A DNA stretch of 57,816 nucleotides from Elusimicrobiota bacterium (lineage in GTDB: Bacteria; Elusimicrobiota; Elusimicrobia; UBA1565; UBA9628). The notes beneath the pieces were generated by a model. The model saw nothing but the letters and a program-made list of their open reading frames with translations, was not told where the DNA came from and did no database searches. Positions 40,392 through 49,203 of this stretch are shown here, one piece after another. Location: contig JAPLKL010000073.1 of assembly GCA_026388095.1 (NCBI GenBank), positions 1 through 57,816 of the forward strand, given 5' to 3'. The translations under genes were made by a program, and so were the position numbers. Within the stretch, counting starts at the first letter, position 1. Every line of letters starts with the position of its first letter.

Positions 40392-41644
40392 GCGGCGGGC
40401 TCCGGCAGAGGCTTTCCGCGCAGGGCTCCCCAGAGGCGGGTGACGGACAAGCTCGCGAAGAGGATCAGCCAGGGCATGATGGGGACGCGGTAGCGCAGCA
40501 TGGTCAGGATGAGGGAGTGAGTCAGGACGATGGTGAAGACGAACAAGCCCAGGCAGAGGGCGCGCGGGACCTTGCGGGCCAGGAGCATGCCGAGCAGCCC
40601 CAGCGGGATGATCCAGCCGTTGGTCAAAAGCCCCACCCAGCGCAGGGTCCGGTAGGACTCGCCGGCCGCTTGCGGCCGCGGCCACAGCCGCCATTCATCC
40701 CAGAAGAAGCGCCAGGACACCAGCTTCAGGTAAGTCCCGGGATGGCTGCGGATCCAGTCGAGGCTCGCCGCGCGGAAATGGCGCTCGGCCTGCGCCGGGG
40801 GCATGAGCGCGGCGGCCTGGAACACGGGGTCCGCCTGACGGATGCGGCTCTCCTCCGGAGTGCCGCCCAGCTCCTGCGGCACGACCAGGTAGTTGTACAG
40901 GATGTTCCCGGCGGTCAGGGTCGTGCCGGGTATCCAGGCGCGGAAGACCAGGTAGTTGCGCAAGGGCCAGAAGGAGTAGAGGCACAGGAAGACGGCCAGA
41001 TAGGCGCCGCTCCAGCGCCAGGCGGCGGGGCCGCGGTCCCGGCAGAGGACGATCACGGCGGCGGGCGCCAGGACCAGAGCGAAGGGCAGCAAGGTGACGT
41101 TGGTCAGGCCGCAGAGCGCGGCCGCCAGCCCCGCCCACGCGAAGGCGGCGGCGCTGGGGCGACCGAGGGCCCGGATGAGGGTCCATAGGGCCGCGGAGCT
41201 CACGGCCAAGATCGCGGTCTCTCGTACGGGCAAAGCCGCGTAATATATGAAGGAGGGATAGAGTGCGCTCACCGCCGTGGCCAGCAGGGACACGGTCTCT
41301 CCGAAGAGCTCCCGGCCCACGAGGGCCAGGAAAAGGAGGGCCGCGGCGGCCAAGCCGCAGTTCGTCAGCAGGGCCACGGGGTAACTGCGGCCGAAGGCCT
41401 TGAACATGACCCCGAGCAGGACCGGGTAGGCCGGCTCGCGATAAGCGCTCGGCTGGCCGGCGCGCTTCAGCGTCCAGGACTGGGCCACGGACGTGGCGAT
41501 CTCCACGTAATCGTCCGGGTTGGCGAGGTCCTGTCCCGGCTGCTGCGGGGGGTGGCGCAGGCCGTACCCGAGGCGCACCAAGACTCCCAGCACCAGCAGG
41601 GCGGGCAGGACCCAGGATCGCGGCGCGCTGAAGAGGGTCTTCAG
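40388..41644 (-). CDS. GT-C/GT39-like membrane glycosyltransferase
   Basis: A multi-pass protein of about 418 residues with a first-loop acidic motif (ANPDDYVEIATSVAQS) and ten or so membrane helices, including YREPAYPVLLGVMFKAFG. This fits a polyprenyl-phosphate-sugar transferase. The N-terminus is uncertain. The frame is open to 41761, but that region overlaps the GT2 gene. The natural-looking start is a CTG at 41644 (reading KTLFSAPRSW next), overlapping the GT2 stop as CTGA, without a clear ribosome-binding site. An internal GTG is another option. Confidence 0.7.
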   Translation of the reverse strand: MKTLFSAPRSWVLPALLVLGVLVRLGYGLRHPPQQPGQDLANPDDYVEIATSVAQSWTLKRAGQPSAYREPAYPVLLGVMFKAFGRSYPVALLTNCGLAAAALLFLALVGRELFGETVSLLATAVSALYPSFIYYAALPVRETAILAVSSAALWTLIRALGRPSAAAFAWAGLAAALCGLTNVTLLPFALVLAPAAVIVLCRDRGPAAWRWSGAYLAVFLCLYSFWPLRNYLVFRAWIPGTTLTAGNILYNYLVVPQELGGTPEESRIRQADPVFQAAALMPPAQAERHFRAASLDWIRSHPGTYLKLVSWRFFWDEWRLWPRPQAAGESYRTLRWVGLLTNGWIIPLGLLGMLLARKVPRALCLGLFVFTIVLTHSLILTMLRYRVPIMPWLILFASLSVTRLWGALRGKPLPEPAA

Positions 41645-42411
41645 GGTTTGACCAGGCAGTCGTCGAACATGGGGATCTTCAACAGTCGCTTCGACCACAG
41701 CCAGTAGATGGCCATGGACTTGAGCACGTTGAGGCCGTAGCTGACCACGTTGACGCCGCACTTCTCCTTGCCGTAGTAGGTCGGGATGGGCATCTCCACG
41801 ATGCGCAGGCCCTTGATCTTGAACTGGATGATGATGTCCGTGTCGAAATGGTAGTCGTCGGAGCAGCGCTCGAAAGGCACCTTGGCCAGAGCCGCGCAGC
41901 GGAACACCCGGAACCCGGAATGGAACTCGGTCAATTTCATGTCCAGGATGCGGTTCTGGATGGCGCTGAGGAATTTGTTGCCGAGGAACTTGTAGAGCGG
42001 CATGCCGCCTTTCAGGGGCAGGCCCGCGATGCGGGAGCCGAAGACCATGTCCGCCTCGCCGTGCTCCAAGGGCTCCAGGAGGTAGGGGATCTTCTCAGGG
42101 GCGTACTGGGCGTCGCCGTGCAGCATGACCACGATGTCGAAGCCGTGGTCGATGGCGTAGCGGTAGGCGATCTTCTGGCTGCCGCCGTAGCCGCGGTTGC
42201 GGTCGTTGCGGAAGACCTCCAGCTTGTCGAGGCCCTTGGCCTCGCGGTAGCCGATGCCGATGAGGTGTGTGTTGTCCTCGCTGGCGTTGTCGATGACGAA
42301 GATCTCCTTGACCTTCTCCTTTATCTCCGCGGGGATGCGGTCCAGCACGACGGGCAAGGTGTAGGCGGCGTTGTAGGTGGGGATGAAGATGGCGATCTTG
42401 AGGTCAGGCAT
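41641..42411 (-). CDS. GT2 family glycosyltransferase (polyprenyl-phosphate sugar synthase type)
   Basis: 256 residues. The GT-A fold is complete: IAIFIPTYNAAYTLP, VIDNASEDNT, HGDAQYAPEK (metal-binding acidic site) and the acceptor-side FHSGFRVFR. No C-terminal membrane helices, so it probably acts at the cytoplasmic face and makes a polyprenyl-phosphate sugar for the GT-C enzyme whose gene overlaps its end. It overlaps the upstream reductase gene by 8 bases. Start is the ATG at 42411; open frame beyond that is a shadow. Confidence 0.85.
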   Translation of the reverse strand: MPDLKIAIFIPTYNAAYTLPVVLDRIPAEIKEKVKEIFVIDNASEDNTHLIGIGYREAKGLDKLEVFRNDRNRGYGGSQKIAYRYAIDHGFDIVVMLHGDAQYAPEKIPYLLEPLEHGEADMVFGSRIAGLPLKGGMPLYKFLGNKFLSAIQNRILDMKLTEFHSGFRVFRCAALAKVPFERCSDDYHFDTDIIIQFKIKGLRIVEMPIPTYYGKEKCGVNVVSYGLNVLKSMAIYWLWSKRLLKIPMFDDCLVKP

Positions 42412-43309
42412 GCCGGTCTCCCGGGTCGGCGGCGCGCGCGGCGAAGCTGCGCCGGAAGAGCTCCAAGGCCTGGGCCAAAGAGGGCGGCTCGCTGCCCAGC
42501 GCCGCGCGCAGCCGGTCGGTCTTGAGTCCCCCCTTGAGCGGCCGCGCGGCGCGCTGGCGCAGGTCGGCGGTCGGCACGGCCTGGATGAGTGCGGGGTCCA
42601 AAGACATGGCGCGGGCCAGGGCGACGGCCAGCTCGGAGCGGGCCAGCCAATCCCGGCCCACGATGTTGAACGTGCCGCGCGCATCGGAGCCGGCCAATCG
42701 GAGGCAGGCCTCGGCCAGATATCCGGCCAAGGTCGGGTTGCACCATTGGTCGTTGGGGACACGGAAGGTCTTCCCCGCGCGCAGGTTCTCGTGGACCTGC
42801 ATGGCGAAGTTCTTGGTCCCCGGGGTCCAGCTGAACACTGCGGTCGTGCGCACGACGAGGAACCCGTGGGGATAGGCTTGGACCAGCCGCTCCGCCTCGA
42901 GCTTCGCCCGTCCGTAGGCGCTGATGGGACAGGGCGGCGCCTCTTCGGGATAGGGGCCGGACTTCCCGTCGAAGACATAGTCGCTGGAGAAGAACACGAC
43001 TTTGGCGCGGCGCGGCGCGGCCGCTTCCAGGACGGCGCGGGTGCCGCCGACGATGACGGCGGCCGCCTGCTCCGGATGGTCCTCGCAGAAATCCACGCCG
43101 CCCGGGGTGTTCTGCGTCAGGAAGATGAGGTCGGGAGCCAGCGCCTCGAGGCGGCGGCGGACCGCGCCCGGGTCGCGGATGTCGAGAGCCGTGGAACCGG
43201 GCTTGGGCCGGGAGCAGTGGGTCCCCTCGGCCGGGATGCCGCGCGATTCCAACTGCGCGAGCAGGGCGGCGCCGAGCTGGCCCGAGGCGCCGATCACCAG
43301 GGCTTTCAT
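42404..43309 (-). CDS. RmlD-like NAD(P)-dependent nucleotide-sugar 4-ketoreductase
   Basis: A 301-residue extended short-chain dehydrogenase. Nucleotide site GASGQLG, serine region FFSSDYVFDG and catalytic YGRAK (Tyr-x3-Lys). The closest general type is dTDP-4-dehydrorhamnose reductase. Placed after RfbF, RfbG and an epimerase, it is a good candidate for the final 4-keto reduction of a CDP-dideoxy- or deoxyhexose (AscF role). Reduction of a dTDP sugar cannot be excluded, but no RmlA or RmlB gene is in the window. Confidence 0.8.
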   Translation of the reverse strand: MKALVIGASGQLGAALLAQLESRGIPAEGTHCSRPKPGSTALDIRDPGAVRRRLEALAPDLIFLTQNTPGGVDFCEDHPEQAAAVIVGGTRAVLEAAAPRRAKVVFFSSDYVFDGKSGPYPEEAPPCPISAYGRAKLEAERLVQAYPHGFLVVRTTAVFSWTPGTKNFAMQVHENLRAGKTFRVPNDQWCNPTLAGYLAEACLRLAGSDARGTFNIVGRDWLARSELAVALARAMSLDPALIQAVPTADLRQRAARPLKGGLKTDRLRAALGSEPPSLAQALELFRRSFAARAADPGDRHA

Positions 43310-43321
43310 CCGCGGCGCGGC

Positions 43322-43780
43322 TCAGGCGTGCTTGAGCGCCCAGTCATAAGGGATGTCTTTGCTGAAAGGGTCGATGCGCACGATCTCTTCCGGGTCATGG
43401 GGGACGGTCGCGCAGTTGGCCACTATGGAGGGCGCCGGGGCGATGCCTTTGAAGCCGTTCCATATCCCCGGCGGGACCGTGACCAGGGCGTAGCTTTCCT
43501 GGCCGGCGGATATCTCCTGCAGCTGCCCTCGGGTCGGCGACTCCGGGCGGACGTCGAAGAGCACCAGCGTGATCTGTCCGCTGACCACGGCGTAGTTGAG
43601 GGTCATTGTCTTGTGGAGGTGCCAGGCCTTGATGGCGTCCGGATTGACCACGGAGAAATAGATCTCCCCGAACTTCTCGAACCAGGGGTCGTCGCGCCGC
43701 AGCATGTGCATCACCTTGCCGCGCTCGTCCAGGATCTGGCGCAGGGGATGCACCGCGACGCCGTGGAGCATGGGGCTCAC
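43322..43780 (-). CDS. RmlC-like cupin nucleotide-sugar epimerase
   Basis: 152 residues of the dTDP-4-dehydrorhamnose 3,5-epimerase cupin family: GEIYFSVVNPDAIKAWHLHK contains the catalytic-type His region, followed by VVSGQITLVLFDVR and VTVPPGIWNGFKG. It is shorter than RmlC (about 180). In the ascarylose route an epimerase of this class (AscE) inverts C5 of the 3,6-dideoxy-4-keto sugar, which fits the neighbourhood. The ATG overlaps the rfbG stop (ATGA). Confidence 0.8.
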   Translation of the reverse strand: MSPMLHGVAVHPLRQILDERGKVMHMLRRDDPWFEKFGEIYFSVVNPDAIKAWHLHKTMTLNYAVVSGQITLVLFDVRPESPTRGQLQEISAGQESYALVTVPPGIWNGFKGIAPAPSIVANCATVPHDPEEIVRIDPFSKDIPYDWALKHA

Positions 43781-44763
43781 TCCCCGCCGGGCGTGAGGTG
43801 GCGCCGGTACCAGGCGATGGTCTCCCGCAGCCCGTCTTCCAAGGAACAGGCGGGACGCCAGCCCAGCACGCGGGCGGCCTTCTGCGCCGAGAGGTACTGG
43901 CTGAGGATCTCGCCGCGGGCGCTGTCCTGGATGTCCGGCTTGAGCCGGCTCCCCAGCAGCCGGCTGATGGCGGCGACCAAAGCCAACACGCTCAAGGGCC
44001 GGTTGGGCCCGAAATTGAAGCTCTCCCCGGCCACGCCCTTGCCTGCGAGCCTCTCCGCCAGCAGGAGGTAGGCCTGGACCACGTCCTTGACGTAGACGTA
44101 GTCGCGCTTGTGGGTGCCGTCGCTGCGCAGGATGGGCCTTTGCCCGGCGAGCAGGGAGCGGATGGTGCCGGGCACGATCCGGCTCCAGTTGAGGTCTCCG
44201 CCGCCGTAGACGTTGCCGCAGCGCGCGATGGCCACGGGCAGCCGGTAGGTGTGGAAATAGCTCTGGGTCAGGAGGTCAGCGCAGCTCTTGGAGACCTCGT
44301 ACGGCGCGCGGCCCTGCAGGGGCATGGTTTCCAGGTAGGGCAGCCGGGGCTGCTCCCCATAGGCCTTGTCGCTGGAGGCGACCACGACGCGCCGCACCAG
44401 GCCGCTGTGGAGCCGGCAGACTTCCAGGAGGTTGTAGGTCCCGCGGATGTTGGATTCGAAGGTCTCCCAGGGGGCGCGCTGCGCGGGGCCGACCAAGGTC
44501 TGGGCGCCGAGATGGAAGACGGTGTCCGTCTCCTGGACGTTGACGGCCCTTTGCAGGGCCGCCGGGTCCTCCAGGCGGCCGGTGACCACCGTGGTCTTCC
44601 GGAAATCCCCGTCCCGGAAGAACTGGGACTGCGGGTCGTCGTCCATCACCAGGGCGACCACCGCCGCGCCGCGCGCCAGGAGCTCTTTGACCAGCCAGGA
44701 GCCGATGAAGCCGGTGGCGCCTGTGACCAGGACGCGGCGCTGCGCCCAGAAGCCTTTCTTCAA
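43777..44763 (-). CDS. rfbG: CDP-glucose 4,6-dehydratase
   Basis: A 328-residue extended SDR. NAD site VTGATGFIGSWL; VVASSDKAYGEQPR matches the SDK-Y segment typical of RfbG; catalytic YEVSK; RCGNVYGGGDLNWSRIVP is characteristic of this dehydratase. It converts CDP-glucose to CDP-4-keto-6-deoxyglucose, the substrate of RfbH. The start appears to be TTG at 44763, overlapping the rfbF stop as TTGA and giving an N-terminus (KKGFWAQRRVLVTG) that aligns well with the family. An ATG at 44844 would overlap rfbF by 85 bases. Confidence 0.88.
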   Translation of the reverse strand: MKKGFWAQRRVLVTGATGFIGSWLVKELLARGAAVVALVMDDDPQSQFFRDGDFRKTTVVTGRLEDPAALQRAVNVQETDTVFHLGAQTLVGPAQRAPWETFESNIRGTYNLLEVCRLHSGLVRRVVVASSDKAYGEQPRLPYLETMPLQGRAPYEVSKSCADLLTQSYFHTYRLPVAIARCGNVYGGGDLNWSRIVPGTIRSLLAGQRPILRSDGTHKRDYVYVKDVVQAYLLLAERLAGKGVAGESFNFGPNRPLSVLALVAAISRLLGSRLKPDIQDSARGEILSQYLSAQKAARVLGWRPACSLEDGLRETIAWYRRHLTPGGE

Positions 44764-45548
44764 CGCCGCCGCACCCGCCAGGGGGCCTTGCCGCCCTGCC
44801 AGAGGTCCTCGAGGTGCCGGAGGTCGCGCACGGTGTCCATGCATTGCCAGAAATCCCCGTGCTGGTAGGCCATGAGCTGGCCTTCGGCGGCCAGCCGCTC
44901 CATGGGCTCATGCTCGAAGATGGTCTGGTCGTCGTCGATGTAGTCCAGGACCCGCGGCTCCAGGACGAAGAACCCGCCGTTGATCCAGCCCTCGCCGATC
45001 TGGGGCTTCTCCACGAAGCGCGTGACGCGGTTCTTTTCGAACTGCAGGCCGCCGAAGCGCGCCGGCGGACGCACCGCGCTCACCGTGGCGGCCTTGCCGT
45101 GGCGGCGGTGGAATTGCAGGAGCGCCTTGAGGTCCACGTTGGAGAGCCCGTCGCCGTAGGTGGCCATGATGGGCTGGCCCTTGGCATAGCGGAGCATCCT
45201 CCTGATGCGCCCTCCGGTCTGCGTGGTCTCTCCGGAGTCGAGCAGATGGACCGCCCAGTCCTCATTCGGGCGGCCCAAGCGCTCGACCTTGCCTTCCCCG
45301 AGGTGGACCACGAGGTCCTGGGCGCGGTAGTGGTAGTTGATGAAATAGTCCTTGATGACCTCGCCCTTATAGCCCAAGGCGATGATGAATTCCTTGAAGC
45401 CGAACCGGGAATAGTGGTCCATGATATGCCAGAGGATGGGCTTGCCGCCGATCTCCACCATGGGCTTGGGGATGCGGTCGGTCATCTCGGAGAGGCGAGA
45501 GCCCATGCCGCCGGCGAGTATCCCGACTTTCATGATCGTGGAGTTCAT
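44760..45548 (-). CDS. rfbF: Glucose-1-phosphate cytidylyltransferase
   Basis: A 262-residue nucleotidyltransferase that makes CDP-glucose, the entry step of the dideoxyhexose pathway. It has the NTP-sugar signature LAGGMGSRLSEMTDRIPKPM, WHIMDHYSRFG, the RfbF-typical long loop TGGRIRRMLRYAKG and NGGFFVLEPRVLDYI. Length matches RfbF (about 257). The ATG at 45548 or the in-frame ATG at 45533 could start it; the second gives the usual MKVGILAGG beginning. First gene of the leftward rfbF-rfbG-epimerase-reductase-GT2-GT-C-methyltransferase operon, all joined by overlaps or gaps of under 15 bases. Confidence 0.92.
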   Translation of the reverse strand: MNSTIMKVGILAGGMGSRLSEMTDRIPKPMVEIGGKPILWHIMDHYSRFGFKEFIIALGYKGEVIKDYFINYHYRAQDLVVHLGEGKVERLGRPNEDWAVHLLDSGETTQTGGRIRRMLRYAKGQPIMATYGDGLSNVDLKALLQFHRRHGKAATVSAVRPPARFGGLQFEKNRVTRFVEKPQIGEGWINGGFFVLEPRVLDYIDDDQTIFEHEPMERLAAEGQLMAYQHGDFWQCMDTVRDLRHLEDLWQGGKAPWRVRRR

Positions 45549-45566
45549 GTTAGCAATTCTTCGAAA

Positions 45567-46745
45567 TCAAGAGAAGGCGCGCCCCCGGGTCCGGGCCGGC
45601 AGCAGAGGCTTGAGCCAGAGGGAGTAGAGGTACTGGTCGTTGCGGCGGATGCCGCGGGCCGCTTCCAGGATGGCCTCCAGTTGGGCGGTGATGACGCGCG
45701 GCGGGGTGCCGGGCTTGACGTCCGCGCCGAGCTTCCAGGAAAAATAAGAGCGCACCCATTCCGGCACCAGGAGATAGTCGGACCACAGGCCCGGGATGTC
45801 CCGCAGTCGAGCCCGGGTCAGGGCGCGGTTGACATAGGCCCACAGCGGGGAGTTGCCGAACCGGCAGGCCGCGTCGAGGTCGGTGAGCGCTTCCCGCGAC
45901 CGTCCCAGCAGGCGCCGGGCTTCCCCGCGCCAGACCAGGGCTTCCTGGTCCTCGGGATGGCTGCGCAACTGGCTGTCGAGGTCGCGCAAGGCTTCCGGGA
46001 AATCCCCCAGTTTGACATGCGCCGCGCCGCGCCAGCATAGGGCCAGCGGAGACTGGCGCGCCACGGCCAGGTCCAAGTCGACCAGGGCTTCGCGGTATTC
46101 CCCGATCCAGAGCCGCATCTCTCCGCGCCAGCCCAGGACCGAGGTCCGGTCCGAGTCGGGGACCGTGCGCAGGAGCTCGTCCATGGTCCGCAGCGCGCCG
46201 GCGCGCTCGCCTCGGGCCAGGGCCAGTTCGGCCAGCAGGGCATGAGCCTTCCAGACCTGCGGCATGCTCTCCAGGACCGCCTGGAATTCGGCGGCGGCCG
46301 CGGCCTTGTCCCAATGGTTGTTGAGCAGCAGGAGGCCCCGGTGCCAGCGCATCCAGCCGTAGCGGCGGGGCAAGCCCACGAGCTTCTCGCTCTCGCGCAG
46401 CGCCTCCGAGGACCAGCGCAGGCGGTCCAGCAGCACGCTGGTCAACAGGATGTACCAGGGCTGGAAGCGGCCGCGGCCGGAGCCCTTGAGCGCGGCCTGC
46501 AGCAGGTCGTAGAGGCCGGAATCCGGGAACGTGGCCAAGCCCCGGTCCACGGGATACATGATGGCTTCGACGACCTCGGCCGGGGGCCGCGTGGCCATGA
46601 CGCGGTCCCCCAAGGCGAAGGCGGGCTGGAATCTCCCGGCGGCCACGAGCCCGCGTATCTTCTGGACCAGGAGCTTCAGCGCTTCGAGGCGGGCGGAGCC
46701 CGGCGGCAGGTCCCAGGGGCCGCGCCGGAGGGCGGTGGCGTTCAT
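45567..46745 (-). CDS. TPR-like cytoplasmic protein
   Basis: 392 residues without signal peptide or membrane helix. The middle two thirds are TPR-like helical hairpins, for example YREALVDLDLAVARQSPLAL, then CWRGAAHVKLGDFPEALRDL, then RSREALTDLDAACRFGNSPL. N- and C-terminal parts are helical and unassigned. It is upstream of rfbF by 18 bases and may be in the same transcript. A -10 (TATAAT on minus, 46754-46759) sits 8 bases before its ATG. Role unknown. Confidence 0.7.
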   Translation of the reverse strand: MNATALRRGPWDLPPGSARLEALKLLVQKIRGLVAAGRFQPAFALGDRVMATRPPAEVVEAIMYPVDRGLATFPDSGLYDLLQAALKGSGRGRFQPWYILLTSVLLDRLRWSSEALRESEKLVGLPRRYGWMRWHRGLLLLNNHWDKAAAAAEFQAVLESMPQVWKAHALLAELALARGERAGALRTMDELLRTVPDSDRTSVLGWRGEMRLWIGEYREALVDLDLAVARQSPLALCWRGAAHVKLGDFPEALRDLDSQLRSHPEDQEALVWRGEARRLLGRSREALTDLDAACRFGNSPLWAYVNRALTRARLRDIPGLWSDYLLVPEWVRSYFSWKLGADVKPGTPPRVITAQLEAILEAARGIRRNDQYLYSLWLKPLLPARTRGRAFS

Positions 46746-46753
46746 CGAGAGAC

Positions 46754-46761
46754 ATTATATA
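46754..46761. promoter_or_regulatory. Divergent -10 region (ATTATATA)
   Basis: The 32-base gap between divergent start codons (46745 leftward, 46778 rightward) contains a TATAAT read leftward (46754-46759) and TATATA read rightward (46756-46761). Both genes would have short leaders. Confidence 0.4.
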
Positions 46762-46777
46762 CCATGTCACCGTCGCT

Positions 46778-48475
46778 ATGACCGCCACCGCCAGCCGGGA
46801 CAATGCGCTGCGCGCCTCCGTCGCGGACCGCTTCGCTCCGCAGTACGACATCACCAGCCTGCTGACCAACGTCAACCGCGAGCACGCGGAGGAGGAGCTC
46901 GACGCCTCGGCGGTCCGCGAGCTGTGGCGGCGTCATGCGGGCGCCGACCGGAAGAAGACCTGCCGCTGCGAACTCTCCGCCTACATCCATATCCCTTTTT
47001 GCAAGCAGAAATGCGCCTATTGCTGCTACTATTCGGTCCCCTTGGAGCGGCCGGTCTGGCTGGGCCGCTACCTCGATTCTCTGGGGGCCCAGTTGGACTA
47101 CTTCGCCCCGGCTTTCGCCGGCCGCCGCTTCGAGACCCTCTATATCGGGGGCGGGACGCCGAGTCTCCTGAGTCCGCGCCAGCTGCGCAGCCTCTTCGCG
47201 AAGCTGTTCCGGCGCTACGCCTTCTGCGGCGAGGGCGAGCGGGCCTTCGAGTTCAATCCCTTCAGCGTGAGCGCGGGGAAGCTCGCGCTGCTCGAGGAGT
47301 TCGGCTTCAATCGGATCAGCATGGGCGTGCAGTCCTTCCGGCCCGCGGTCCTGCGGCGCGAGAACCGCGGCTATCAGACCACGGAGACCGTGGCCCGGGC
47401 GATGGGGCTCATCCTGGGCCGCGGCCGCTTCATGCTCAACGTGGACCTGCTCTTGGGCCTGCGCGGCGACGGCCAGGCCTCCTTCCTCAAGACCCTCGAT
47501 GCGCTCCTCGCGCTCAAGCCCAGTACGGTCACGGCCTATCCGGTCAAGCCCACGGTCGCCTACCTCTGCGACCATTACGGCGGCGACATGCGCCGCTTCG
47601 AGGCGGACTTGGCGCGGCGCTACGGCGAGGTGGGCGGCCAAGCCGCGGCCGTGGCCCGCCGGCGCGGGTATTTTCTGCGCCCGGAGCGGCCCAGCCTGCG
47701 GGACAACGACTGGCTCTTCCGGCGGGAGCCCCTGCGCCGGCTCGAGTACGTCTACGACGACATCGCGCCGCAGCCGGTCTCCATCTTCTCATTGGGGCCG
47801 ACCGCGCGTTCGCGCATCGCCGGGGAACTGGCCTATTACCAGACGGGGACCCACGAGGCGGCGTTCTCCCCCGAGGCCAAGGTCTGGCGGGGGCTCAGGA
47901 TCGACCGGCGCTGGGAGATGAGGAAGTTCGTCCTGCGGGAGCTGCTGGACCGCGGCGCGGTCTCGCCGGAGCGCTTCCGGGGCCTTTTTGGGACCGGTCT
48001 CGGCGCGGCATTCCCGGGGACATCGCGGGTCCTGCGGCCGGGGGGGGGAGGGGCCGGCTGGGAGCTTGACGACAGGACGCCGCGGCAGGTCTTCCTGGCC
48101 GCGCTGCGCTTCCTCGCCCCGGAAGAGCTCGAAGGCATGTCCGAGGTGCGTTTTTCCCTCAGCTCGGGCAAGGGCTCCTGGCGCCTGAGCCTGCACCGGC
48201 TCGCCGACGGCGAGCCCAGCATGAGCCGGGCCGGGAGCTTGGGGCTGATCCTCAAGGGTGAGCCCGCCGCGCTGATCGCGCCCCAGGTCGACGGGGCGCT
48301 GCTCAAGTTCGTGACCGCGGCTTTCCTGCGGGCGGCCGGACGCGCGCGCGCCGCGTCGCCGGTGCGCGTCGCCCCCGTGCTGTTGGCCCAACTGAGGTCC
48401 CTGGTGGCGCGCCTGGAGCGGGCGGGACGCATCCCCAGGGGCGCATTGCGCTTGACCCGGGAGGAGTCATCCTGA
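46778..48475 (+). CDS. HemN-like radical SAM enzyme
   Basis: 565 residues. The core shows YIHIPFCKQKCAYCCYY with the Cys-x3-Cys-x2-Cys cluster site, then YIGGGTPSLLSPRQL, FNRISMGVQSF and VDLLLGL, all typical of HemN/HutW-type proteins. The C-terminal 200 residues differ from HemN and are not recognised. HemN itself is coproporphyrinogen dehydrogenase, but many relatives are methyltransferases, cyclopropanases or haem-degrading enzymes, so haem synthesis should not be assumed. It leads a tight three-gene unit: the next gene overlaps by 4 bases. Confidence 0.82.
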   Translation: MTATASRDNALRASVADRFAPQYDITSLLTNVNREHAEEELDASAVRELWRRHAGADRKKTCRCELSAYIHIPFCKQKCAYCCYYSVPLERPVWLGRYLDSLGAQLDYFAPAFAGRRFETLYIGGGTPSLLSPRQLRSLFAKLFRRYAFCGEGERAFEFNPFSVSAGKLALLEEFGFNRISMGVQSFRPAVLRRENRGYQTTETVARAMGLILGRGRFMLNVDLLLGLRGDGQASFLKTLDALLALKPSTVTAYPVKPTVAYLCDHYGGDMRRFEADLARRYGEVGGQAAAVARRRGYFLRPERPSLRDNDWLFRREPLRRLEYVYDDIAPQPVSIFSLGPTARSRIAGELAYYQTGTHEAAFSPEAKVWRGLRIDRRWEMRKFVLRELLDRGAVSPERFRGLFGTGLGAAFPGTSRVLRPGGGGAGWELDDRTPRQVFLAALRFLAPEELEGMSEVRFSLSSGKGSWRLSLHRLADGEPSMSRAGSLGLILKGEPAALIAPQVDGALLKFVTAAFLRAAGRARAASPVRVAPVLLAQLRSLVARLERAGRIPRGALRLTREESS

Positions 48476-49203
48476 AGCGGTCAGGGCACGCCTTCATCCT
48501 GATCCCCTGGCATATCGGTCATTGGCAGGACATGACCTTGCGCGCCGTCGCGGAGACCAAACGCCTGCGCTGCCTCGTGACGGAAGACGCCGGCGAGGCC
48601 CGGAGGCAGTTCGCGGACCTGCGCCTGGACTGCGCCGGCAAGGAGTTCCTGGAGGTGCCGTCGCGTCCCCAGCCGGCGTTCCTGCGCCGGGTCCTGGACC
48701 GGCTGCGCGTCGAGGACGTGGGCATGGTCTCCTTGGGCGGCGTTCCTTGTTTTATGGATCCGGGCGGCTGGCTGGTGCGCGAGTTGCGGGCCAGGGGCGT
48801 GCCGGTGCGGGCCTTGGCGGGAGCATCGAGCCTGGCCGCGGTCCTATCCCTGAGCGGCTACGACTGGATCGAGACCCCGCGCTGCCGCGCGTTCAGTTTC
48901 GTCTTCTTCGACGAGCACGGAGACCAAAGCGCCTTCCGGGCGGCGGTGGGGCGCTCCGGCGAGCCGGTCGTGGTCTTCATCCGCAAGCACGCCTTCGCGC
49001 TTTGCCTGCGCGGCATGCGCGGGCTGGTCAAGTCCAGGCGGATCACGGCCTTCTTCGACCTGACCAAGAACCCGCGGGAGCAGTACCCTTACGCGGACCG
49101 GGTCCGGACCATGGACCGCGCGGGCTGGCTGCGGGAGGCGGACCGCATCCGCTGGCAGGAAGTCGCGGACGTGGCCCTGCTCATCCACCCCGATGAAGAA
49201 TAG
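48472..49203 (+). CDS. Divergent RsmI-like SAM methylase (tetrapyrrole-methylase fold)
   Basis: About 243 residues. The N-terminus (FILIPWHIGHWQDMTLRAV) mirrors the VPTPIGNLxDxTLRA start of RsmI, then CLVTEDAGEARR and MVSLGGVPCFMDPGGWLVRE correspond to the RsmI SAM-binding stretches. RsmI methylates C1402 ribose in 16S rRNA; this copy is divergent and probably acts on something else. An ATG at 48532 would remove the N-terminal strand. A CTG at 48472 has a strong site (GGAGGAG, 48459-48465) and overlaps the previous stop as CTGA, so I use it. Confidence 0.7.
   Translation: MKRSGHAFILIPWHIGHWQDMTLRAVAETKRLRCLVTEDAGEARRQFADLRLDCAGKEFLEVPSRPQPAFLRRVLDRLRVEDVGMVSLGGVPCFMDPGGWLVRELRARGVPVRALAGASSLAAVLSLSGYDWIETPRCRAFSFVFFDEHGDQSAFRAAVGRSGEPVVVFIRKHAFALCLRGMRGLVKSRRITAFFDLTKNPREQYPYADRVRTMDRAGWLREADRIRWQEVADVALLIHPDEE

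Noticed and set aside
46778-48475. Annotating the HemN-like protein as coproporphyrinogen III dehydrogenase
   Set aside because: Only the radical SAM core matches. The C-terminal half and the neighbours differ, so a specific haem role is not supported.
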